64,000 bases of DNA from NCBI GenBank assembly GCA_020081605.1, contig JAHREC010000011.1:3968001-4032000 (forward strand), written 5' to 3'. Of the stretch, positions 31,966 through 44,000 are shown piece by piece (the first letter of the stretch is position 1; each line of letters opens with the position of its first letter). The position numbers were made by a program, and so were the translations under genes. The stretch is from Albifimbria verrucaria. Its lineage: Eukaryota > Ascomycota > Sordariomycetes > Hypocreales > Stachybotryaceae. The notes beneath the pieces are model-generated. The model was not told the origin of the DNA. It saw only the letters and a list, made by a program, of their open reading frames with translations, and did not search any database.

Positions 31966-33384
31966 ACGTATGTATTCCCGTCTGATGGAAAGACGCACAT
32001 GTCACGAGCGGAGAAGGACATTACGCGCAGCACCTATAGATCAAGTCGAGCAACGAGACTCACCCTAGTAGCGTTCAAGAATCCAAATCCTATGGTATGA
32101 CTAATATCAAGATTCATCAAACGTAGATGGCCTAGATAAAGGGCCGGGCGGCAGATAGAAAGGCATGGAAGAGAGCCACGTCTCGCTTCGCGTCGGGTGT
32201 ACTGAGGGGTTGAAATCACCGACATCTCGATCACAGTCGATGCACATAATTTTTGCCGAGGAAGATGGCATACCCCTGCTCGAAAGCAATACAGTTGTTA
32301 TCACACATCAGTTAGCTGCATGACCAGAGTTACAACGCGGTGGCATTGTGGTTGCAGCATCCGGAGCTGCCGGTTAGATTCACAAGGAATCACTCAACAA
32401 AGAGTCGAGAGGGCGGAACGTCAGGCGACAGACGGGCGAGGCTTGACACAAACAATACATGAAACAAGCCATTGTGTTGGACGTGAGCACTCGTTAAACT
32501 CGGGGTTCACAGCGGGAAGGGGTTTTGGAGGGAGCTAAGACGCTTGGTCTCTCCTCGACCCCTCCAAGGCGTTGCCGGAGGGTCTTTCCTGGCACTATCG
32601 AGGATCCCAGTTAGGGTAACCGAAGTACAGTACAGGGGAGGGGGAAGAGTGAAAGGACGCCTGATGCTCCCTTAAAAGATGGTCCTGCCAAGCTCTCATT
32701 GGCTGTGGCTGTTTATCTGGACGCTGTGCTTGAGCCACTCCCTATATCCAGACGTTTCTGACCCTCGATCAGAATCATGAGAAAGTGGGTTACTATTGAT
32801 CAAACCCCATAGCAAAAACATGGAATTCTTCGGAAGGCCCTGATAGGTTCAAGACATAATTCCCGCGAAAGGGCCTGATATGTACTCTGCACAGGGTTTG
32901 ATTAAGTGTTCGGAAGGCCCTGACAAGTAACTAAAAGCTGGAAGGCCTGAGTATGGAGCCATTTCGCATGTGCATGAGGGGCTCGGGGTTCTATGCTTAA
33001 ATAAGCATTATGGGCCAATCAGAAGCCAAGAACTCGGGTCGAATCTCCCCAGAGGTATCGACTTTTCACGCTCAACGAATTAGAGACCCTCGACGAGTAA
33101 TTCTAAGGCGTCCCATTGGCTACGTACCATTCAGTTCCTTCCCCAGCCGGCGACGGAGAGATGGGCAGGACCGATGGCGCCAAAAAATAGCGGAAAGGGA
33201 CAACTTTCGTCTCCTTGCATTTGTTCTTCCTCTCCACCTCTCCCGTCCATCGCCAACCCGACAACAGGCTTCGCCAACACCGAAGGATCGCTCACCACAG
33301 ACGAGAACGACGATTGTCACGCCAAGTGCTTCCATACTCAACAATCATCTTTGAACGACTGTCGCTTTCAGCCCCTCCGTCAAA
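31966..33384. other. Intergenic and promoter region of cytochrome b5, with short dispersed repeats
   Basis: About 1.4 kb without a supported gene. The right part carries four copies of a GGAAGGCCCTGA-like motif (32831-32953). The 200 bases before the cytochrome b5 start are C/T-rich. Confidence 0.5.
32831..32953. repeat. Four dispersed copies of a GGAAGGCCCTGA-like motif
   Basis: The copies are CGGAAGGCCCTGATA (32831-32845), CGAAAGGGCCTGATA (32866-32880), CGGAAGGCCCTGACA (32911-32925) and TGGAAGGCCTGAGTA (32939-32953). All are in the same orientation with irregular spacing. They lie 430-550 bases upstream of the cytochrome b5 start, so they may be promoter elements or remnants of a minisatellite. 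Confidence 0.8.
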
Positions 33385-33910
33385 ATGTCTAAGGAGTTCA
33401 CTTACCAGGATGTTGCCGAGCACAACACCAAGAAGGACTTGTTCCTGGTGATCCACGGCAAGGTCTACGACAGCTCCAAGTTCGTCGATGAGCACCCGTA
33501 CGTTCCAGCCCGCATTAGATATCCGCGCCTTGTTGCCGTTTCCCTGGCTAATCATACGTTACAGCGGTGGTGAGGAGGTCATGCTCGATGTTGGTGGTCA
33601 GGACGCTACCGAGGCCTTCGAGGACGTCGGACACAGCGACGAGGCCCGTGAGACTCTTGAGAAGCTTCTCGTTGGTACCCTGAAGCGCCAGGTAATTGAA
33701 TCTCCCTTATCGTCTATTTAATGAACTTGCGCTGACCGTACGATTCTCTAGCCTGGTGACCCCGAGCCCAGCAAGCCTCAGTACACTGCCACCGCCGTCA
33801 ACCAGTCCAGCGACAACACTGGCCTTGGCTTCGCCGCCTACGCCATCATCCTGCTCGGTGGTGTCCTGGCCTATGTTGCCTTCCAGTACACCCAGAAGAA
33901 GGACGCTTAA
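33385..33910 (+). CDS. Cytochrome b5, microsomal
   Basis: Three exons (33385-33497, 33565-33691, 33752-33910) encode about 132 residues with an intact frame. The heme-binding domain is at residues 1-80: the first axial histidine is in HPGG (DEHPGGEEVML) and the second in [11 protein letters not shown] Pro/Ser linker leads to a single C-terminal membrane anchor ([20 protein letters not shown]) and a short basic tail, which places it on the ER membrane facing the cytosol. It hands electrons to fatty-acid desaturases and sterol enzymes. [21 protein letters not shown] is the usual N-terminus. Confidence 0.96.
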
Positions 33911-34586
33911 TCGACATCTCTGCGCTTTGGGTTAAGCAGCGATTGGAGATTAGAGTTGCTCATGTTTCCGCACTAGACGGGTGCGTAGATGAGATATATA
34001 AGCAGGCAAGCATTACAGGCATATGATGCTAAGTAGATGTTGATGGATAACCTGTTGAATGGCGTCCTCGTTTGCCATGGGAATATTTTGCGGCGGATAG
34101 ATCTTCTTCTAATGAACAAATGACCTTAAAACTATATATAATCATGCGCAATGTATGCCGCAAGTACTTTTCCTTTACTAAAGGCTTGAGAAGACGTGCC
34201 TAGTCGTGGTTTGGATGTGCATATGTTGCGGTGAAGTGGAATGATGTGCACGTAAGCTGGGATAACCCAATTAGTAACATAAAGCGCACACGGGTTTGTA
34301 AAATAGTCGTTCCTTTCATTTCGTTATCTCTCAAGCCCCGTGTCCAGCAAAGGCGCATCCAAACCAACCCGTTGAACCAGTTACCTTAACCACCTGAGAA
34401 TTGTTGGGCCTATTGATAGAGATAAGTGATAAGCGGGCAATTGATCCATGCGCCACAATTTGTCAGCCTCAAGCCTCGCCTCACTGGTCGACGTATCAGA
34501 GCGACGTCAGGTCCATCTTCTTTGACTTCGTTCTCGTTTCGTTTTCCGCCTTGCAGCTCCCCGAGCTCGTCTCTCGTTTCGCAACC
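33911..34586. other. Intergenic between cytochrome b5 and TFIIE beta
   Basis: 676 bases with a TATATATA-containing stretch near 34131. It holds the 3' region of cytochrome b5 and the TFIIE beta promoter; no gene seen. Confidence 0.5.
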
Positions 34587-35480
34587 ATGTCATCGTACCT
34601 GGAGAAGCAGTCCTCTGCGTTCAAGGGGACGCTGGCCTCTGCGGCGGCCAAGCTCTCGAACCCGAGCAGCACCAAGGCTGCCTCGCTGGCGCCGCCATCG
34701 CCCTCACCCTCTGCAGCCTCCGACTCGACAACGCCCACCGCGAAACGCAAGCGCGATGTTGTCACCGAGGTGTACTCGCAGCCGCAGCTCACCGGCTATG
34801 GTCAGGATGCGAAGACACAGATGACATTTGCCGTGGACTACTTGAAGAAGAAGGATAAGCCGAAGTCGATTACGGACATTATCGATCACCTGGGTCTACG
34901 CTCTTACTCCGATGAACACAAAAAGGCGCTGACGGAGGGTCTGAGAGGACATCCGCGTATCGATTGGAAGCCGGACCCGAACCTGAGCGAGCAGACATGG
35001 CTGTCTGGTACCTACACCCACCGACCCATCATTCCCGATGTCAAGGATGCTATTTCGCTGCTCGCCCACCTGCAGCGCAAGACGGATGCTTCGGGCGTTT
35101 CTGTTAAAGATCTCAAGGACGGCTGGCCCGACTGTGAAGATACTCTGGCAGACCTTGAACGCCAGCACAAGATTCTCGTGGTGCGAACGAAGAAGGACAA
35201 CTTCCCTCGCTATGTCTGGCCCAACGATGCCTCGCTGCACCATACCGTTCAGCCCGAGTTCCAGGTCATGTGGCACCGTGTCCCTCTGCCCAGCCTTGAG
35301 GATATGCACCGCAAACTAGTCAGCGTCGGCCAGAAACCTACAAGTGAGGATCCCCATAAGCTTGTGACCACCGGCATCAAGCCCAAGCAGCAGAAGAAGA
35401 GAGCTGGCAAGCGTATCGGCAAGGCTACCAATACGCACATGCAGCATCTCATGCAGGATTACAGCAACTTGAGAAGGTGA
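34587..35480 (+). CDS. TFA2: Transcription initiation factor IIE subunit beta
   Basis: A single exon of 297 residues, with no frame break. The in-frame sequence upstream of 34587 lacks family resemblance, so the start is set at MSSYLEKQSSAFKGTLASAA, the usual N-terminus. A Ser/Pro/Ala-rich linker and basic patch (AKRKRD) precede the core. Two winged-helix regions follow: YLKKKDKPKSITDIIDHLGLR with LRGHPRIDWKPDP, and DVKDAISLLAHLQRKTD through LADLERQHKILVVRTKKDNFPRYVW. The C-terminus is basic (KPKQQKKRAGKRIGK), as in other TFIIE beta subunits. With the alpha subunit it recruits TFIIH to the RNA polymerase II preinitiation complex in the nucleus. Confidence 0.94.
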   Translation: MSSYLEKQSSAFKGTLASAAAKLSNPSSTKAASLAPPSPSPSAASDSTTPTAKRKRDVVTEVYSQPQLTGYGQDAKTQMTFAVDYLKKKDKPKSITDIIDHLGLRSYSDEHKKALTEGLRGHPRIDWKPDPNLSEQTWLSGTYTHRPIIPDVKDAISLLAHLQRKTDASGVSVKDLKDGWPDCEDTLADLERQHKILVVRTKKDNFPRYVWPNDASLHHTVQPEFQVMWHRVPLPSLEDMHRKLVSVGQKPTSEDPHKLVTTGIKPKQQKKRAGKRIGKATNTHMQHLMQDYSNLRR

Positions 35481-35793
35481 GGTGGGCAATATCAAAAGAC
35501 AACCCGGCTTCGTGATGGGCAGGCGGGGAGGGCCGCGCAGCACAAAGAAGCGACTACGAATTTCAAAGGAAAAAAAGGTAAAAGGTGTAAATGGTTAATT
35601 GGGCGTTCGGAGGGGCATGTTTGCATTTTATCAATATAGGCGCCGGACACGCAAACGCTCCGGTAACCCGACGGGAAATGGCTACCGTCTAAGCGGCAAC
35701 GCAATGTAAATACAATGACAGCGATCTACATGTTTTGGCAGCGCCTGTGCTCGCCAGATAGCGAACAACATGAGGTATTAGGCATCAAGATCA
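35481..35793. other. Convergent 3' region
   Basis: 313 bases between converging genes; presumed 3' untranslated sequence. Confidence 0.5.
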
Positions 35794-36820
35794 TCATTCG
35801 TCATCACCGTCGCTGTCGCGTGCTTCTTCGTCATTGTCATTGTGGCCGTGCTCTCGGGGTGAGTCCGTCAGCATCTCGGCACGAACTCTATCGAATAGCT
35901 CCTCAAAGACAGTACTCTCTTGATATCCTCCCACGCGGAATCTCTCCTGGATGGTCACGCTCGGCACGGCCTCGACACCGTCCTCGGCCTTGGCGGCCGT
36001 GGCTTGCTGCTCCACCAACCATCCCGCCTCCTCGCTGCTCAAAACAGCCTGGACGTCCTCCGCCGCAAGACCCTCCTGGGCGCCCAGCTCAACAAGCCAG
36101 GCCTTGTCAGTGATGTCGCGTCCATTCTCGAAGTAGCCCGCAAAGAGACGGTCCAGCACGCGGCCCTGCGCACCGGCGCCGAGTCTTTTCAGGACGAGAG
36201 CGGCGAGGGTATGCGAGGATTGAGAGGGCCCACTGCGGCCGACGAAAGAAAAGGAAATTCCATAGAGTGAGCCGACGGTGTTGATGCGCGCCAGATAGGC
36301 AGCGATGTTTTGCTGGCCAACTTTGACTTCGTACATGCGTCGTTTATCGCAGCCTGTTGGAGCAGTTGGTGTTAGCAGAGTTGATTCAAGGAGGGAACAA
36401 TGGTATGCATATAGGAGAAACATCACGTCTCCTTTTTCTTATACAGTTCATAGAGCAGCAGCAATAGCGAATACTTTTTAAACAATGGGGAATGATCGAC
36501 ATACCATCTCTTAGCAGTGGGTTAAGAATGAACGGCTTGAAGATGATCTCAAAGTCCAAATCCGGATACGCCGCCTTGTACCGAGTCGTGGCAACGTCGA
36601 GGCTGCGCTTCTGTATATAACACCACGGACATAGAGTGTCGATATGCACCACTATCCGGATCACCGTCTTAGTCCCGGTCAGCAACGGGTCCATCATGGA
36701 CAGACTTGGCTCCAAGAGAGCCGCTGGCGATGGGTCGAGCAAGGATGACAGCGTCGGGACCATGGCAGACAGAGGAGGAAGGCTGAAGGGGTGGTATGGG
36801 GGCTCATGAAACTTGAACAT
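35794..36820 (-). CDS. DsbA-like thioredoxin-fold oxidoreductase (FrnE-type)
   Basis: Two exons, up to 36820-36505 and 36353-35794, with intron GTATGT...AACAG; the frame is intact. The first strand and active site read IRIVVHIDTLCPWCYIQKR, a CPWC motif typical of 2-hydroxychromene isomerase/FrnE-like DsbA folds. Family landmarks follow: FEIIFKPFILNP, INTVGSLYGISF, HTLAALVLKRLG, LFAGYFENGRDITD and PSVTIQERFRVGGYQ. The C-terminus is acidic (NDNDEEARDSDGDDE). ATGs at 36820, 36763 and 36697 are all possible starts. Family members usually begin close to the CPWC strand, so 36697 is attractive. No signal peptide is seen, so it is probably cytosolic. The exact redox partner is unknown. Confidence 0.87.
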
Positions 36821-38078
36821 TGGTGTCTTCTCTTGTTCTACAGCCTCGAACGAGAGGCTGTAGGCAGCTTGGCATCAAGGAGCATAACACAACTCCCTCG
36901 TCACTTGGCCTTGTTCCCCTCCCGCTGCTATGAGGAAGAAGAAAGCGACACTCAGGGGCAAGACGGTCCAATTGGCTTTCGTCGGAGCAGTTGTCACTCC
37001 TCCGGACCCTCCCACAAGTCATCCTTGAGGCTATAGGCGTTCACTAATCAGAAAATCAATTCACTTTTTCCTATATGCACGCGCTCTGCCCTGCCATCTC
37101 CCACGCCTACTTTTTTATTTTCTAGATGCCCCTACGTTGGCCCATGGCATATGAGCTGGAGGCTTTTGCTCCGGGTGGCTTGCTGTCCGCGCAAAGTGTG
37201 ATTGACGGCGTCCTCGTGGTGAGGTGGACGGCGAGGCGATATGGCCTTCACACAAGCCCTCCCGCAACAGGCTAACGTTAGCGATGCCAGCTTCCCACTA
37301 TAGCGCCTGCTGCTAGCCCGAAGCAAACCATTGATACTGGCAGTCGACGAGTCAAATCGTTAGACGAATGTTTCCATGTTCCACCCGACATCATGCTTTA
37401 TAGGTCTGGCATGTGCTTAAGACTGGGGCCAGGCACACCAGATCAGTAATCATATATGTGGAGTGCATTCACCGACTAACCACCAGCAAGGCACGACGGA
37501 GCCGCCATGGGTGCATGGAATCAACGACGGGCATTCGGGCACATACATGCATAGGTAGTAAGCACTCAAATTTCAATGTTGGACAACCATCAGTGACAGA
37601 AGGAATTGAAAGTGATTGGTGCTCGAGGCACTGTGGATTCCTCGCAGGACTATAAGTGCCTGCACGTCTATCTAACCTTGTTCCGTTCCAGAATCCCTTG
37701 TTCTACAAAGTCGAATTCCCATAAGCCAAGCTAACCCTCCCGAGCTCTTCATTGATCCATCCGTATCCGCCAGGGCACCCATCGTTGCGAGTACCGGCCG
37801 CCCTGTCTATTGCACAGTTTGACAAAGAAAAAGTTAAACAACGATGTAAATGACAGAACACAACCGCAAGTGCTGGGGTGAAGTAGAGGCGGCCTTGATT
37901 TTGTGCCGCAGTATTGATTAAGTGTGTGTACAGGCAAGTAGTGCCTCTTGTTTCATACCAAACAAGTTCAACTGGTGGATATCATGCACTGGAATCCCAG
38001 TGTTTTCCCAAGAAAATAAAACGGACGCGCGAATTCGAAAACGATGCCTGCCTCTGTCGGGCAGACTTGATAGGTGGC
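36821..38078. other. Intergenic, 3' side of the C2H2 gene and promoter of the DsbA-like gene
   Basis: About 1.26 kb; no frame has recognisable family content and no RNA gene is seen. Confidence 0.5.
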
Positions 38079-39483
<1,405 letters not shown>

Positions 39484-40533
39484 GCTGGTCGGCTCTACTA
39501 CAAGATAGAAGAGCGTCGTTGGGATCCCAGCAGACTTGTGTTATTCCTCCAGGGAAGCTCCACCGAACAGCTGCATAAGGTAGGTAAGGAAAAACCGGCG
39601 ACGGCCTGGTCGTGGTCGCAGTCGTCGCACTTGTCGCGGCTGGGCAAATGCTAGTCGAGATGGAGACGATTCGCGTGCGATACTGTGGCTGCCAGCGCGC
39701 TCCTCGACACAGACTGCGATAACACGCGTAGGAAAGGTGTCCCTTGAATTTTTTTCTTGTCCCCTTTTGCTGACGTATGTCCTCGTTCGACGATGGGTGG
39801 TTGTCGTGTGGAAGGACCAGGGAGTGGGAGCACGGTGGAGGTGGAAAGGGGGCCTTTCAAAGGTAGGGCTCGAAAGGGTAGGGGAGATGATGGGAAAAGA
39901 AAAATGAAGAGGTTCTGATCACCGGTAGGCCTGGGGCGAACCGGGAGTGGCTTGGTTATTATAAACAAGGCCCAGGTCCGTCCAGGGCGATGTGGAGGAG
40001 GAGGAGAATGGGAGGCACGTATGTATGTAAGTAGGTGGGAGGACGATGACAGGCTCGGGTTCTCTCAGGCTTAGCAGAGCAGGGCCAGGCCAAATCACTG
40101 ACCAAACGGGGAGTGAATCAAAATAGCAATCCCGATTGTGGACTGGGAGGAGTGTGGTAAGGAAGGGAGGGAGGGAGGGGGGCAGGCTAAAAAAAAAGGA
40201 AAAAAGAAAATGATCCTTGAGGTCAATGAAACGAAGGGAACCACTTGGCCCAGAGGGTACTCGTGCTAGCGCGCGCAGTAAGAAGGCACTAAGTTGCGGC
40301 GTACGAGGTAGGCCAAGGTACCTAACGCAGGCAGAGCGTAGGCTGTAGATGCGCTACGTACAGGAGAGAGGGAGGGGTGCACGCAGAGAAGGGGAGGGGG
40401 CAGGGCGTGCGCGCGAGATGCCTTAGGTAAGGCAATGAGAACACGATGGATGGATGGCTGTACCAGCTGTGTGTTTTTGTTGTTTTACTCTTCCCTGTCC
40501 TAGTGGTGAGTTCATCTGCCTCTGCCGCAGGTG

Positions 40534-40559
40534 ATGCGCTGCGCTGCGCTGCGCTGCGT
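40534..40559. repeat. GCGCT/CTGCG pentanucleotide microsatellite
   Basis: About five copies of a TGCGC unit, about 1.05 kb upstream of the C2H2 start. Confidence 0.8.
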
Positions 40560-41000
40560 CTGATGGCCATCAGCGAGGGCAAAACAATCCCCACTGCCTA
40601 CCCGTCTAGCGGCTGGCTGGCTGGCTGTCTGTTCGTCCTGTGGCTTGTTCCTCCCTCTGCCCTGCCCTCCTATCCACGCCTTCGGTTGAGACACGCCGGT
40701 CAACCCAGCAAGCTTTCCTGTCAATCAAGTGGTACGGGCCACGAGGCGGTCCCTCGAGCATCGCACAATGCCATCCGCACAATACCTACCCTCCAAAAGG
40801 ATGATGCAAGGGAAAGCAAACCGCAAGGCTGCAAGTGGCTAGACAATCGTAGCCTGTCTGGCATGTGACGTACAGCCAAGTTGGTGGTGCCAGATCACCA
40901 CGTCAAAGGCTGAAAGGGGGAGGGAAAGGGGGCGTTCTGGTAAAACAAAGCTGCATTCAGCATGGCCCGCTGGGACATGTCGTGATGGAACCGACGACGC

Positions 41001-41035
41001 AGTCTACGGTCTACGGTCTACGGTTCACGGTCCAC
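41001..41035. repeat. CGGTCTA heptanucleotide repeat
   Basis: Two to three exact GTCTACG units followed by two diverged units (GTTCACG, GTCCACG). No coding role is seen. Confidence 0.75.
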
Positions 41036-44000
41036 GTCGCTGGAGAGTATCAACGTCGGCCAAGTACGGTGCAGTCCCCGACGAAACAAAAGAGACTCCC
41101 TACGGCGCTGCACCAGCTTTGCGCGTTTACCATCTTGGGAAGGGCTTTCGGCAGTTCGTGACAGCTTGACGGTTGTTTGGAAGCGTCTCGTCACGTCTGA
41201 AAGTTACCCCGTACTAACTAGCTACATGCCTGGACCAGCTATTTTCTCTCTCTGCCTTTACCTAAACCGACAATGAAGCTCGTTCGCCTATGTACATGCC
41301 TCGGCAGCTTTGGAGAAGATGATTCAACAACACGGCCTATACTGTACAGACACGTTGCTTGGCGCATCCTCTCCAAGGGGCACCGTCCATCGGGGCCCTG
41401 AAAGAACGGCAAACAGATCCATACCGGAAACTCAGTTCCCGACCTCAACATTCAGTTCTCGACGTAGCCGATGCGCAACTCCTTCCAAGAACTCTCCTAC
41501 TTTGGTTTGGTCCGCGTTGGCTTATCCATCGTTGCTGCAGCTCCACGGCCTTCCCTCCGTGGCACGGTTACCCCACGACGTCGCTGTCCCGCCTCAACCT
41601 CACGTTCCTGGGAAACGTGCATGCTGGCGTTGCATTAACCCTAACATCCAGGCTAGGACACCTCACCTGGCCCTGAATTTACTGGACTTTTGCTGTGCAG
41701 ACGGCACGGCGCCCCTGTCAAAGATTACCAGTTTCCCCATCCGTGATGTGTCTCCTTGCCTGCCCACGCCTAGCCCTGGTAGGGCAGAGCGATGGTGTGT
41801 GCACGGCGCCCCTGTCCGCCAAAAAAGCCCGGCGCATCAATGGAGCCTTTTCCTGGACCGTGGCCAGGGAGGGGTGTGCGCGCTGCTTTGTTTTGAATAC
41901 CCGCACCTCGTGTTACAGTGCGGTAGATCTAAAAAGCTTCCAGAAGAAATCAAGGCCGCCCGTTCAGCAATGACAAAATCTCTCCGCCCCAGTTATTGTG
42001 GGCTTCCGTCCTGGTGATCGACCGGTTTTCATTGTTGCCAAATGAACCCGGTCTCGTTATTGTCCTCAAACCAAAGCGCTCCCCTAAACCCCGGCTATCT
42101 CAAGCACATACCCGGAGGCGCAGAAACAAAACATGCCGTTGTTCTCCTGGGACTGCTGACAAGAAGGATGATAAGCCGTGACCACGTTCATCGGTCGCTG
42201 CCCTGAGGCTTGTTTCAGACGCACGCTGAAGCGATGGAAACGACCAACGGTGGCTCTTCCACATGTATATGCAAAGCAGAGTACAGTAATGCCCACCGGG
42301 GCCCGTGATGTAATGGAACCTCCATCTGCACCGCCTCTCCGGTCGCTGCCGATTTAGCTATTGAGGAACGCTATCCTAGCTGGCCGTGACACAACTGAGC
42401 CGCATGTTTTCCTTTGTGAGTATTTGACGATTCACTTACTCACGCGTGCATGCTGTCCCCTGGTCCGCAGACCACTGCTCGCTCTTCATCTGGCTTCCTC
42501 GTTGGATCCATCTGAGAGCAAATCGCCCGCCTCTTTGCGGCGGGACATGGTGTGTGCTGCAGTACCACCCGTCAGCCATCCTATTCTGGCCCAGCCCATG
42601 TGGTGTGCTGTGTGCAGGAAGCACTAACCGGCAGCCGATCGTTTTGCTGATCCAGGCGAGGACAGGGGTAGGTACTCCAGGCGCGTCTACAATTGTACGG
42701 TAGAGACAGAAGAGCACAGACAAGGGACACAAGATCTTACTTGACCTTCTCCAATATGGACAATAGAACCCCGGTACTTACATGAACATCGTCAGCTAGC
42801 TATGTACGCCATTCCGCCTTCCCTTCCCATCCTTCATGTCTATTGTTGTCCTGAAAGACGCATCACGAGGTGCGCCAGCAGCCCCAGCCCAAACGGCGTA
42901 GGTCATCTAGCGTCGACTCCAGCTCTGCAGCCTCGAAAATCGACGGACTAGACCAGAGCCCTCGACCGCCCGCCCGCCAGAAGTGTTTAACGGCTTTGAT
43001 TGACCAAGCCACCGGTCCACCGCAATTCTCAGTCGTGACTTATTCATGACGACCTGCGAGAGCCACTCGTCTTGAACGGCAATAGGGGCACCGACCAGGG
43101 GAGGGCGTGCCGTCAGCAAAACATTCAAGTCCTTGTGGAGAGGCCGATGGCCCATGCATGAAGCACGGAAATTGCACTAACTTCCCTGGAAGTTTTCTGG
43201 AAGAATTCTGCTGCAGGTCCTTTGTCGCAAACATGGTCCATGCCCCTTGCTCCGTGCAGTTTCGGTGGCATTGTTCTGAAGGCATTCGAGAAGAAGCGGC
43301 GATTGGTGGGTGTGCATGCAAGTGCCAGACAAGGGATGGGTGAGATGCTGTCAGTTTCGACCATAATCGGCATGATATACCACCTACGGCTGGGCAACTT
43401 GACAGCCCGCTTAGGTTTCGTCACTTGACGATGATGGTCCTTAGATCGATCCTGGGGAGTACACGCCCTGACCCTCCCTCCCTTTCGCTCGCGCGTCGCT
43501 CTGTTCTCATGCCGAACATTCTCATCCAGATCTGTCGCTGTCAATTTATGGACGAAGTTGTGGAGGGAGGCACACACACCGCCCGTGCTTCAGTATAGGG
43601 CCTCCCTGTTGTGCATTGGCCAGGATACGTGCTGTAGGAACAGCACATGGGGAGGGTGGGCATTGCAGGGACAGTGATGAAAGGACCCTGAAAGATGCTG
43701 CAATGTCAGGGGACAATTGCTGGTGCCTAATTTAACGCCGAAGAGCGACAAGCGTCCAGTTCGTCACTTTCATCGCGGTATGCGTCCAGATACAGTCCAG
43801 GGCCATTGTGTGCAGACGGAACTCCACATCCCGCATGTACGGGCCTTGCCAGTATTGAACAGAAGGAAGACAATGTGCGATGCGCACTTAGAGCCGTCAT
43901 CAAGGCTTACGATTGGACGGACGGTATACCTCGTCGCAAGGAGTCGTGTCCGCAGTACCACCTTCTCCCGCTAAACCTGCCTACCTCGGTCGTGGCTTTT

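Noticed and set aside
41310..42017. Plus-strand open frame of 235 codons in the gene-free region
   Set aside because: No recognisable domain, Pro/Arg/Ser-biased composition, and no supporting start context or introns.
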